Notes under the pieces: generated by a model
The model's database searches: none
Told to the model about the DNA's origin: nothing
The model's input: only the letters and a program-made list of their open reading frames with translations
Assembly: GCA_002451065.1 (NCBI GenBank)
Contig: DKBC01000034.1
Location: 1 to 7,579 of the forward strand
Length of the DNA stretch: 7,579 bases
Reading direction: 5' to 3'
Source: Betaproteobacteria bacterium UBA6910
GTDB lineage: Bacteria > Pseudomonadota > Gammaproteobacteria > Burkholderiales > UBA6910
Translations under genes and position numbers: made by a program
Shown: piece by piece, positions 1 to 6,052 of the stretch
Numbering within the stretch: position 1 is the stretch's first letter
Layout: the number at the start of each line of letters is the position of its first letter

Positions 1-1329
1 GTAGCGCATGTGCAGGTCGCCGAGTCCGCTGATGATGGTCTGGTTGAGCGTCGCATTGTGCTCAACCCTGAACGTGGGGTCCTCGGCTGCCAGCTTGTGT
101 AGCGCGTCGGAGATCTTCTGCTCGTCACCGCGGCGCTTGGGCTCGATCGCGAGACTGTGCATCGGCATCGGGAACTCAAGCGGCACCAGGTGGAGATGGT
201 CCTCGTCGTGCGAGTCATGCAGCACGGAATCGAACTGGATTTCTTCCACCTTCGCAACGGCGCCGATATCGCCGGGGACGAGCGTATCCGTCTCGACCAG
301 GTCCTTTCCCTGCACCAGGTACGCATGGCCGACCTTGAACGCCTTTCGGGCCTCGCCGACAAAGAGCTGCGAATCCTTGGTTATCGTGCCCTGGTGCACC
401 CGGAACATCCCGACTTTGCCAACGAACGGGTCAATGACCACCTTGAACACGTGAGCGACGACATGCTTGTTCGGATCGGGGTCCGTCTTGACGGGTCTTG
501 CCTCCTCGCCTTCTCCCTTGAGCAGCTGCGGCGAGTTTCCCTCGGTGGGATTGGGCATCAACTTGACGATCACGTCGAGCAGCTCCTCAATGCCCGCGCC
601 ATTGCGTGCCGAGGTAAAGCATACCGGGACCAGATGTCCTTCCCGCAGCGCCTTCTCGAGTGGCTCGTGCAGCTCGGCGGGCGAGACTTCCCCCTGCTCG
701 AGGTATTTCGCCATCAGCTCCTCGTCAACCTCGACCACCTGGTCCACGAGCGCGCTGTGGGCCTCGCTCACGGAAGAGAAATCGGAGTCTCCGGCGGGAT
801 TGAAGAAGCAGTCGACGACCTGCGTGCCACCTTTGGCGGGCAAATTGATCGGAAGGCACTCCTTGCCAAACGCCGCCTGGATCTTCTCGAGCAGACCGGG
901 CAAATCGATGTTCTCCGCATCGATCTTGTTCACGATGATCATGCGGCAAAGATTGCGCCTGGATGCCCACTGCATCATCCGGCTCGCGATCATCTCGACG
1001 CCGTTTTGCGCATTGATCACGACCGCGGCCGTTTCGACAGCCGGCAGCGCGCCGATTGCCCGTCCGATGAAATCGGGAAGCCCCGGCGTGTCCAGGAGAT
1101 GCAGGCGCGCCCCGGCATGCTCAAGATGGACTGCCGCGGCATTCAGCGAATGCTGGTACTGCTTCTCCAGGGGGTCGGAATCGCAGACGGTGGTGCCCTT
1201 CTCGACAATGCCGACGGTGTTGATCGCGCCGGCTTTGGCGAGCAAGGCCTCGGTAAGCGTGGTCTTGCCGGCACTTCCCTGACCCACCAGCGCGATGGTT
1301 CGGATGGTTTCGGGAGAAAAATTGGACAT
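1..1329 (-). CDS. EF-G-like translational GTPase (EF-G paralogue), N-terminal part, cut by left edge
   Basis: The minus-strand frame stays open from an ATG at 1327-1329 to the window edge: 443 codons of a protein that normally has about 680-700. Seen: P-loop GQGSAGKT (residues 16-23), G3 motif DTPG (80-83), G4 NKID (134-137), a G5-like TSAR (239-242), then EF-G domain II (about 295-380) and the start of domain III. The start is backed by GGAGGAG (plus 1334-1340) 4 nt upstream. Two features separate it from canonical EF-G. The residue after DTPG is Leu84, not the catalytic His, and the switch I RGITI motif is absent (CDSDPLEKQYQHS stands there). Both fit the EF-G-2/EF-G-like paralogue family, whose role is poorly defined (known of the family: GTP binding; translocation activity uncertain). 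The P-loop also has Gln17 where EF-G has His. I infer a ribosome-associated cytoplasmic GTPase with altered hydrolysis. It is not the housekeeping fusA, and no rpsL/rpsG/tuf neighbours are seen. Confidence 0.92.
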   Translation of the reverse strand, partial: MSNFSPETIRTIALVGQGSAGKTTLTEALLAKAGAINTVGIVEKGTTVCDSDPLEKQYQHSLNAAAVHLEHAGARLHLLDTPGLPDFIGRAIGALPAVETAAVVINAQNGVEMIASRMMQWASRRNLCRMIIVNKIDAENIDLPGLLEKIQAAFGKECLPINLPAKGGTQVVDCFFNPAGDSDFSSVSEAHSALVDQVVEVDEELMAKYLEQGEVSPAELHEPLEKALREGHLVPVCFTSARNGAGIEELLDVIVKLMPNPTEGNSPQLLKGEGEEARPVKTDPDPNKHVVAHVFKVVIDPFVGKVGMFRVHQGTITKDSQLFVGEARKAFKVGHAYLVQGKDLVETDTLVPGDIGAVAKVEEIQFDSVLHDSHDEDHLHLVPLEFPMPMHSLAIEPKRRGDEQKISDALHKLAAEDPTFRVEHNATLNQTIISGLGDLHMRY

Positions 1330-1516
1330 TGAGCTCCTCCGCCCTTTTGTGGAATCGATCGTGCGAGACCCTGTTTGCGGCCCGTCGCGCGGCGGGGTGC
1401 GGATATCCGCCGTGCCGTCGACCGATTTCTTCGCTCTCCCTGCCGGACCCGGCGCGTGCTTTGGGCCGCACAAAGCGGCACGCGGGCCTGCTGGGACGAT
1501 TCGTTGGGGTCAGCCC

Positions 1517-1545
1517 AGTATAGCGACCGCTTTTGGGGGGTTCAA
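1517..1545 (-). promoter_or_regulatory. Sigma-70-type promoter for the EF-G-like gene
   Basis: Read on the minus strand, TTGAAC (plus 1540-1545) and TATACT (plus 1517-1522) are separated by exactly 17 bp. They match the -35 and -10 consensus at 4/6 and 5/6. Transcription would start near 1510 and give a leader of about 180 nt before the ATG at 1329. This is a by-eye match, and no other minus-strand pair in the gap looked as good. Confidence 0.55.
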
Positions 1546-1554
1546 GTTAACCCC
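1537..1554. repeat. Inverted repeat over the -35 in the divergent gap
   Basis: GGGGTT (1537-1542) and AACCCC (1549-1554) form a perfect 6-bp inverted repeat around a 6-nt centre. It covers the -35 box of the leftward promoter and lies about 65 bp upstream of the rightward gene at 1620. It could be an operator for a dimeric regulator. The rest of the 1330-1619 gap shows only the two ribosome-binding sites and the leftward promoter; no convincing rightward sigma-70 promoter was found. Confidence 0.4.
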
Positions 1555-1619
1555 ATTGAGGCGGCCGCCACGTTCAAAGTCCTAGCATCGTCTTGATGCG
1601 CAACCCCAAGGAGAGCAAC

Positions 1620-2513
1620 ATGAAATGGAAAGCAATTGCGGGGGCAGCCCTGCTGTGGAGCGCCGCGGGCACGGCAGCCGCGGTCGGCCACGTGGCCGAT
1701 GTCACGATATTCGACCGTGGCGCGGGGCGCGCGCTGCCGGTCTACCGGCACGAGGGCCGCCTCTACGTAGCAGGCAGGCCCGGCAACGAGTACGAGATAC
1801 GCGTTCGTAACCGGGCGGGCGCGCAGATCCTTGCAGTGGTGTCGGTCGATGGCGTCAATGCGGTAAGCGGCGAGACGGCGAACTGGAATCAGACGGGCTA
1901 TGTACTTGCGCCCAACCAGACCCTCACGGTCGAAGGCTGGCGCAAGAGCCTGCAGCGGGTCGCCGCATTCTATTTCACCGAGCACGCCAACTCGTACGCC
2001 GCGCGCACCGGGCGTCCGCAGAACGTGGGCGTAATCGGCGTCGCGCTGTTTCGCAAACGGGTCGAGCCGGACGCGCGGATCGATCAGCCGCGGCCCCGCG
2101 CCGGGATGTGGGGACCGGCAGAAGAGAGCCCTTTCCCTGACGACGCCGATGCAGCGCGCCAAGGAGACGGGCGAGCTCACGCAGAGCCCGCACCGTTCGA
2201 GGGAGCGAAGCGAGAGTCAGGCAATGCGGCTGCGGGTGCCGCACCCGGCGGCGCCCGAGATTATGCTCCGCAGGCACGTCGTCAGGGGCCAGGGCCATAC
2301 CCGGCGGAGAAGTCATCGTCGCTGGGAACCGGTCATGGCCGCGGCCGCGCTTCACCCGCGCGCTATACCTCGTTCGAGCGCGCGACTCCGCAACCCACGG
2401 AAGTCATCGCGATTCACTACGATAGCCACCGGAATCTCGTGCGCCTGGGAGTCATCGGGACGCCGCGGATAGCGACGCCGTTTCCCGGTCAATTTGTCCC
2501 GGATCCGCTCTGA
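1620..2513 (+). CDS. Exported two-block protein of unknown function, upstream of an ECF sigma factor
   Basis: A 297-residue protein. The start at 1620 is preferred over in-frame 1593 because AAGGAG (1608-1613) lies 6 nt upstream and the resulting N-terminus is a clean signal peptide (MKWK, then a hydrophobic Ala/Leu run, likely cleaved near residue 21). Residues about 25-147 form a beta-rich block containing RPGNEYEIRVRNR, VDGVNAVSGE and the aromatic GYVLAPNQTLTVEGWRKS. Residues about 148-234 are a low-complexity Pro/Ala/Gly/Arg linker. Residues 235-297 form a second compact block with LGTGHG, TSFERA, EVIAIHYDS and NLV, ending PGQFVPDPL. I recall similar two-block exported proteins next to ECF sigma genes in proteobacteria, but their function is not known to me. 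It acts in the periplasm or envelope if the signal peptide is used. The sigma gene starts 112 nt downstream, which suggests a functional link, either as regulon member or sensory component (inference). Confidence 0.8.
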   Translation: MKWKAIAGAALLWSAAGTAAAVGHVADVTIFDRGAGRALPVYRHEGRLYVAGRPGNEYEIRVRNRAGAQILAVVSVDGVNAVSGETANWNQTGYVLAPNQTLTVEGWRKSLQRVAAFYFTEHANSYAARTGRPQNVGVIGVALFRKRVEPDARIDQPRPRAGMWGPAEESPFPDDADAARQGDGRAHAEPAPFEGAKRESGNAAAGAAPGGARDYAPQARRQGPGPYPAEKSSSLGTGHGRGRASPARYTSFERATPQPTEVIAIHYDSHRNLVRLGVIGTPRIATPFPGQFVPDPL

Positions 2514-2522
2514 GCAGCATAC

Positions 2523-2541
2523 GGCGGGGGGCGGGGCCGCC
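2523..2541 (+). terminator. Weak GC hairpin just after the exported-protein gene
   Basis: GGCGG (2523-2527) can pair with CCGCC (2537-2541) about 10 nt after the stop codon, with a G-rich loop. The sequence that follows (TTCAATT) is only slightly T-rich. It could slow or partly end transcription before the sigma gene, but the stem is only 5 bp. Confidence 0.22.
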
Positions 2542-2591
2542 TTCAATTGCGCGCCCCGCGACGACAGTTACCGGTCAAGGTCGGGTTGTTT

Positions 2592-2613
2592 GTATGCGGG
2601 GGGTGCCGCATAC
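2592..2613 (+). promoter_or_regulatory. 8-bp perfect stem-loop in the sigma-factor leader
   Basis: GTATGCGG (2592-2599) and CCGCATAC (2606-2613) are perfect reverse complements around the loop GGGGTG. The hairpin ends 12 nt before the chosen sigma start at 2626. The only Shine-Dalgarno-like purine run in the area (GGGGGG, 2598-2603) lies inside it. It could control translation as RNA, or be a DNA operator. Confidence 0.45.
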
Positions 2614-2625
2614 TCACAACCCGTC

Positions 2626-3195
2626 ATGTCTTGGGACGCGGGTTCGAGCGATGAGGAGCTCATGCTCTGCTATCGCGACGGCGATGCCGGGGCGTTCGAC
2701 GTCCTCTATGAGCGCCATCGGGGCGGCGTATACCGCTACTTCCTGCGCCAGTGCCGCAACGCCGCGGTGGCCGAGGAGCTGTTTCAGGACGTGTGGATGA
2801 ATCTTATTCGGGCGCGCGCGGCTTATGCCGTTCGTGCGAAGTTCAGCACCTACCTTTACCGGCTGGCGCACAACCGCCTGGTCGATCATTATCGTCAGCG
2901 CCAGCCAGCCGCGGGCAGCGATGTGGCCGAGGACTGTGACGTGCTCGAGAGCGTGCCGGACGAGCGCGTGCGGCCGGCAGAGGTATCGCTCGATCTCAAG
3001 GAGCAGGCGGCGCGCCTGATGACACTGATCGCCGAGCTCCCGCACGAGCAGCGCGAGGCTTTCCTCCTGCAGCAGGAAGGAGGACTCACGATTGAGGAGA
3101 TCGCCAGTGCGACCGGGGTTCCGCCGGAAACGGCAAAGAGCCGCCTGCGCTACGCGCTGGCGAAATTACGGCGGGGAATGGCGCCATGGCGCTGA
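2626..3195 (+). CDS. ECF-family RNA polymerase sigma factor (sigma-70 family)
   Basis: A 189-residue protein, the usual ECF size. Sigma region 2 spans about residues 24-92: region 2.2 is AEELFQDVWMNLI (49-61), and the region 2.4 DNA-recognition helix is TYLYRLAHNRLVDHYRQ (75-91). A short acidic linker (about 94-125) leads to region 4 (about 131-183), with LPHEQREAFLLQQ followed by the helix-turn-helix LTIEEIASATGVPPETAKSR. There is no sigma 1.1 or region 3, as expected for ECF. It directs RNA polymerase to a small regulon, typically for envelope or extracytoplasmic stress. The start at 2626 gives the standard N-terminus (SSDEELMLCYRDGDAGAF), but it has no good Shine-Dalgarno. In-frame TTG 2590 and ATG 2494 would add 12 or 44 residues unlike the family. 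Its stop overlaps the downstream membrane protein by 10 nt, indicating translational coupling. No -35 GGAAC-type autoregulatory promoter was seen upstream. Confidence 0.93.
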   Translation: MSWDAGSSDEELMLCYRDGDAGAFDVLYERHRGGVYRYFLRQCRNAAVAEELFQDVWMNLIRARAAYAVRAKFSTYLYRLAHNRLVDHYRQRQPAAGSDVAEDCDVLESVPDERVRPAEVSLDLKEQAARLMTLIAELPHEQREAFLLQQEGGLTIEEIASATGVPPETAKSRLRYALAKLRRGMAPWR

Positions 3196-4058
3196 ACGAG
3201 TCTGACGTCGGCGGACCGGAGCGAGACCCGGGCCTCGAGCAGCTCTACGCGCGGGCTCGGCTGGAAGAGCCCCCGCGCGAGCTCGATCAGGCAATCCGCG
3301 CCGCCGCGCGGCGGGAAGCGCACGCACGACCGCACGCCCTCGGTGCGCGTTTGCGCAGGTGGACGCTGCCGGTCTCGGTCGCGGCGGTGGTCGTGCTTTC
3401 GGTGAGCATCGTGACCTTGATGCGCGAAGAGGGCGCCGGTCGGCTCGAGGAGGGCTTCTCGCCGGCCCCGGAGCAGCCGGTAGGGGCCGCACCGGCACCT
3501 GCCAGTGGTGCGAAGCAGAAGGCGGTCGAGAGCGCCGAGGTTCCGCAGCCCGCGCTGCCCCCGGGTCGGGCGCCCGCTACCCTGTCCGCAACGGAAAGGA
3601 CAAGCGAGGAGCGGCGCGATGCCCCGGTCGCCGGGCAGGTCCGGCCGACCGAACGCATTACCGGCGATGTCCGGCGGGAGGCTGTTGCCGAGGACAAGAA
3701 AAGGCCCAAGCGCCAGGAGGACCCTTCAGGGCTGGGGGCGACCGCGACCCTGCCGGAAGCTCGTCCAGCACGCGCCTTGCCTGCGCCTGCGGCGACCCTT
3801 CAGCGGGTCCCCGTCGAGGCGGAAAGCGACTCGGCCGGGAAGCGGGATCTTGCTAAAAGTGAGGGCTCGCTAACAGACGACCAGTTCAATGAATTGCTTA
3901 ACAAACTCGAAAAGGCGCCACCTGAAATCTGGCTGGAAAAGATTGCGGCGCTGCGCCGGGAAGGGAACTCCCGGACGGCCGATGAGCTGCTTTCCAGGTT
4001 TCGGAGGCGATTCCCCGATTACCCCCTTCCTGACGCCGAACGCAGCCGCGGCCATTGA
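3186..4058 (+). CDS. Single-pass membrane protein, probable anti-sigma factor for the adjacent ECF sigma
   Basis: A 290-residue protein whose ATG overlaps the sigma gene by 10 nt. Residues 1-50 are cytoplasmic and charged, with the motif EEPPRELDQAIRAAARREA (27-45), which I recall from putative proteobacterial anti-sigma proteins. A basic stretch (RLRRW) precedes one transmembrane helix (about 60-79), predicting N-in/C-out. Residues about 80-228 are a Pro/Ala/Glu-rich periplasmic linker. The C-terminal region (229-290) has the helical block PPEIWLEKIAALRREGN, then ADELLSRFRRRFPDYPLP, which resembles a recurring C-terminal block in such proteins. There is no cysteine, so this is not a zinc-binding (HxxxCxxC) anti-sigma factor. 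Gene order, overlap and topology argue for anti-sigma function, but direct sigma binding is inferred. The start is fixed by the overlap, and translation probably depends on ribosomes finishing the sigma gene. Confidence 0.78.
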   Translation: MALNESDVGGPERDPGLEQLYARARLEEPPRELDQAIRAAARREAHARPHALGARLRRWTLPVSVAAVVVLSVSIVTLMREEGAGRLEEGFSPAPEQPVGAAPAPASGAKQKAVESAEVPQPALPPGRAPATLSATERTSEERRDAPVAGQVRPTERITGDVRREAVAEDKKRPKRQEDPSGLGATATLPEARPARALPAPAATLQRVPVEAESDSAGKRDLAKSEGSLTDDQFNELLNKLEKAPPEIWLEKIAALRREGNSRTADELLSRFRRRFPDYPLPDAERSRGH

Positions 4059-4103
4059 GCCCACGACGCGCCGCCCTAAAAAGGCAGAACCGCGGCGCAG
4101 CGG

Positions 4104-4153
4104 AATCGGGCGGAAAGGCGCCGGGACTGCAATGGGCGCCGCTTCGCCCGATT
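4104..4153 (+). terminator. Strong extended hairpin downstream of the sigma/anti-sigma genes
   Basis: The outer stem is AATCGGGCG (4104-4112) with CGCCCGATT (4145-4153), 9 perfect pairs. An internal GAAA/GCTT bulge follows, partly pairable. The inner stem is GGCGCC (4117-4122) with GGCGCC (4135-4140), closing a 12-nt loop. It sits 45 nt after the membrane-protein stop. No T-tract follows, so it is not a classic intrinsic terminator. It may protect the 3' end, help factor-dependent termination, or be a repeat element. Confidence refers to the structure being functional. Confidence 0.5.
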
Positions 4154-4233
4154 GAGCTATCGCGTGCCGCTTCAGTGAAGGGTCGCGGCGGGACTTTGGC
4201 ACCTGCGGCAACGCTACCCGATCTTTCCTGCCG

Positions 4234-4259
4234 GGGAGGGACACGCCGCAGCCCCTCCC
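4234..4259 (+). terminator. Possible second terminator-like stem
   Basis: GGGAGGG (4234-4240) pairs perfectly with CCCTCCC (4253-4259) around a 12-nt loop. A moderately T/A-rich stretch (ATCAGCTTAATTT) follows. It is a fair candidate for the real end of the sigma operon transcript, but the tail is not a clean T-run. Confidence 0.35.
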
Positions 4260-4390
4260 TATCAGCTTAATTTCCATGTGGTTTGGCTTCGGCGTCGGAC
4301 GGGGCGCAGTGAGTTTCGCGCCTGATCAGGGGTCGTGCAGCAAGAAAATACTGCGTCGCAGCAATCCTGCTCCGAAATAATTCACACCCA

Positions 4391-4419
4391 TTGACAAAGC
4401 CGATGAAAAATAAGATAAT
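4391..4419 (+). promoter_or_regulatory. Near-consensus sigma-70 promoter for the transglycosylase unit
   Basis: TTGACA (4391-4396, 6/6) and GATAAT (4414-4419, 5/6) are separated by exactly 17 bp in a locally AT-rich patch. Transcription would start near 4426. This is the best promoter in the window. It implies a leader of about 227 nt before the ATG at 4653. Confidence 0.75.
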
Positions 4420-4426
4420 TACTAGC

Positions 4427-4627
4427 GTTGCATTGCAACATCCCGTTACCGAGGTGGACGGCGCGGCGGATCCCCGACAGTGGGCGATTGCGAGTGCCGA
4501 ATTCGACCACTAGAATTAGTCAAATTCCTGATCGAAGACTCAACCTATTGTGGTTGCCATCAGGCATTGGAATTGCAGGGGATCGCTACCGACAAAGTAG
4601 CGAGGGCTGGCGCGCCAAGGCGCCGGC
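4427..4627 (+). promoter_or_regulatory. Long structured 5' leader of the transglycosylase mRNA
   Basis: Three stem-loops can be read. GTTGC/GCAAC (4427-4431 with 4435-4439) sits at the predicted 5' end. TCGCTAC/GTAGCGA (4583-4589 with 4597-4603) is perfect with loop CGACAAA. GCTGGCGC/GCGCCGGC (4606-4613 with 4620-4627, one G-U pair) has loop GCCAAG. The last two are almost contiguous and end 10 nt before the purine-rich ribosome-binding region (4637-4645). This suggests post-transcriptional control or a cis-RNA. No known riboswitch class was recognised. Confidence 0.45.
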
Positions 4628-4652
4628 AGCAGCAGAAGGAAGGAGCGTTGCC

Positions 4653-5420
4653 ATGATCGTGAAATCGGCTCTAACCATGGACGGCCTGGGTGCTGCAGGA
4701 AGTACGCAACGGGGACGCCACCTGGCGTCCACCATCGTGCTTATTGCGAGCCTGCTGGCGTTGTTGCTGATCGTTCATACCCACTATGGGCCGCTGGACG
4801 TCCGTAACCCGTTTCAGCCCGGCTTGCCGCTGGAGGCCATAAAGGTCAGTCAACAGTCCCGCTTTGCGCCGCCAGTCGCGGCGCTCTCGCCGGCGGATGA
4901 GAGCCGCTACCGTGTGCTGTCGGAATACCTTGCCCAGCGCTACCGGGTTTCGCAGCAGGTGATCTTCGATCTGGTGACACTCGCGCACAAGGTTGGGCGG
5001 CAGCACAAGCTCGACCCCCTTCTGATCATTGCCATCATGGGAATCGAGTCGAGCTTCAATCCCATCGCGGAGAGCCGCGTTGGTGCCAAGGGCCTGATGC
5101 AGGTTATCCCGAAATATCACCCGGAGAAGCTGCTGCCCTTCGGGGGCGAGAAGGCGGTTTTCGATCCCGCGGCCAACGTCGTCGTGGGGACCCAGATCCT
5201 CAAGGAATATCTCCGACGCACGGGTAACCTCGCCAGCGCGTTGCAGATGTACGCCGGCGCGCTGGAGGATCGGAGTGACACCTACACGGGCAAGGTTCTC
5301 GGCGAACGACAGCGCCTGCACCGGGTGCTGGCGCGCTGGTCCGCGCCCAGCATGCGCGCGAAAAGCGCACCCGCGCGGACGGCACTGGCCAGCAATGCGG
5401 GGCCGAGCCGGATCCGCTGA
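4653..5420 (+). CDS. Membrane-anchored SLT-type lytic transglycosylase
   Basis: A 255-residue protein. ATG 4653 is chosen because AAGGAAGGAG ends 7 nt upstream and a hydrophobic helix (residues about 26-41) then acts as an N-terminal anchor. A longer in-frame TTG start at 4428 would coincide with the predicted transcript start and add 75 residues with no hydrophobic or family character. The catalytic domain covers about 100-230. Seen: LDPLLIIAIMGIESSFNP with the likely catalytic Glu132, then SRVGAKGLMQVIP (141-153), AANVVVGTQILKEYL and QMYAGA, all hallmarks of the SLT/goose-lysozyme-like fold. Such enzymes cleave the MurNAc-GlcNAc bond of peptidoglycan, forming 1,6-anhydroMurNAc, in the periplasm. 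They act in wall remodelling or in making room for envelope machines. No LysM or other binding domain is present, and the C-terminal tail (about 233-255) is basic and low-complexity. It is followed after 18 nt by a cyclophilin-like gene, probably on the same transcript. Confidence 0.92.
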   Translation: MIVKSALTMDGLGAAGSTQRGRHLASTIVLIASLLALLLIVHTHYGPLDVRNPFQPGLPLEAIKVSQQSRFAPPVAALSPADESRYRVLSEYLAQRYRVSQQVIFDLVTLAHKVGRQHKLDPLLIIAIMGIESSFNPIAESRVGAKGLMQVIPKYHPEKLLPFGGEKAVFDPAANVVVGTQILKEYLRRTGNLASALQMYAGALEDRSDTYTGKVLGERQRLHRVLARWSAPSMRAKSAPARTALASNAGPSRIR

Positions 5421-5438
5421 TTCTCAGACCTGACGCTC

Positions 5439-5813
5439 GTGGCAAGCATCCGGATTGCCTGGAGCGGCGGGGCGATTACCGTCGAGCTGCGCGATACGCC
5501 AACGGCGAAGGCGGTGCTGGCCGCACTTCCCTGTCAGGCGAGCGCCAACACCTGGGGAGAGGAAGTCTACTTCGAATTGCCCGTTAAGGCGGAGCTCGAG
5601 CCCGATGCTCAACAGGTGGTGGAACCCGGCACGGTCTGTTTCTGGGTCGAGGGCAGCGCGCTCGCATTGCCCTACGGACGCACACCGGCATCGAAGGGCA
5701 CTGAGTCGCGCCTCGTCACCCGCTGCAACGTAGTGGGAAAAGTCGTGGGCGAAGCGCGTCAGCTGCGTGGCATCAAAGACGGGGCGGCGCTTCGACTCGA
5801 AGCGGTCTCGTAG
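5439..5813 (+). CDS. Cyclophilin-like-fold protein (DUF369/TM1367 type)
   Basis: A 124-residue protein with no signal peptide or membrane segment, presumably cytoplasmic. Blocks typical of the small cyclophilin-like (former DUF369) family are visible: TWGEEVYFELPV (38-49), VEPGTVCFWVEGSALALPYGRTPAS (61-85), split here as the beta strands around Trp69 and the PYGRTP loop, and NVVGKVVG (97-104). The fold resembles cyclophilin, but peptidyl-prolyl isomerase activity has not been established for the family as far as I know, so the function is unknown. The start is GTG 5439, 18 nt after the transglycosylase stop. No clear Shine-Dalgarno precedes it, so translation may depend on coupling to the upstream gene. 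Confidence in the family is moderate to good; its role beside a wall hydrolase is not evident. Confidence 0.8.
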   Translation: MASIRIAWSGGAITVELRDTPTAKAVLAALPCQASANTWGEEVYFELPVKAELEPDAQQVVEPGTVCFWVEGSALALPYGRTPASKGTESRLVTRCNVVGKVVGEARQLRGIKDGAALRLEAVS

Positions 5814-5840
5814 CGCTCTCTATCAAGCCGACTCGCCCTT

Positions 5841-5864
5841 CCGGCGCGGGAAACGCCGCGCCGG
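5841..5864 (+). terminator. GC-rich perfect stem-loop after the cyclophilin-like gene
   Basis: CCGGCGCG (5841-5848) and CGCGCCGG (5857-5864) form an 8-bp perfect stem, 27 nt after the stop codon. An alternative inner pairing GCG/CGC closes a GGAAA loop. The downstream sequence (CGTATCCTGTTATATC) is mixed, not a T-tract. It probably marks the end of the transglycosylase transcript. Confidence 0.45.
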
Positions 5865-6052
5865 CGTATCCTGTTATATCTGCCGCCGTTCCACCCTTCC
5901 GGGCGGCGCGTGCCCGGACCGGCTCCCGCCAAATGGGCGGCAGGCTACCGACACAGATGCCCGGCGTACATGGCCCGCCTTTGCCGTTTTCCACTCCCGG
6001 ACGGACGGCTCGGGCGGTCATAGCGCGCTTGCGGTGGGAGGATCAAGCCGGG

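Larger units (their letters stand above)
4059..4390. other. Intergenic stretch with no gene
   Basis: No coding region was supported here. It holds the two stem-loops described separately. From about 4340 it becomes clearly AT-richer towards the promoter at 4391. The short open frames on either strand have no ribosome-binding site and no recognisable protein. Confidence 0.6.

Noticed and set aside
157..1332. Long plus-strand open frame of 391 codons
   Set aside because: It is antisense to the EF-G-like gene, whose translation carries P-loop, DTPG, NKID and a good ribosome-binding site. The plus-strand frame has no recognisable protein and is a GC-rich shadow.
2523..2541. G-rich tract as a possible G-quadruplex
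   Set aside because: There are only two runs of three or more G, which is not enough for an intramolecular quadruplex. A small hairpin is the simpler reading.
2494..2625. Upstream ATG giving a 233-residue sigma factor that overlaps the exported-protein gene
   Set aside because: The extra 44 residues do not look like an ECF N-terminus, and the extension runs through the hairpin. The family-typical start is at 2626.
4197..4213. Sigma-54-like TGGCAC followed by GC
   Set aside because: Only 8 nt lie between the GG and GC elements instead of 10, so the spacing is wrong for sigma-54, and no gene lies at a suitable distance.
4428..4652. TTG start extending the transglycosylase by 75 residues
   Set aside because: It would begin at the predicted transcript start with no ribosome-binding site, and the extension lacks family features. 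ATG 4653 has a strong site and gives an N-terminal membrane anchor.
4642..4655. GGAGCGTTGC resembling the SAH-riboswitch core
   Set aside because: It ends right at the start codon, and the matching downstream partner strands are absent. It is the ribosome-binding site.
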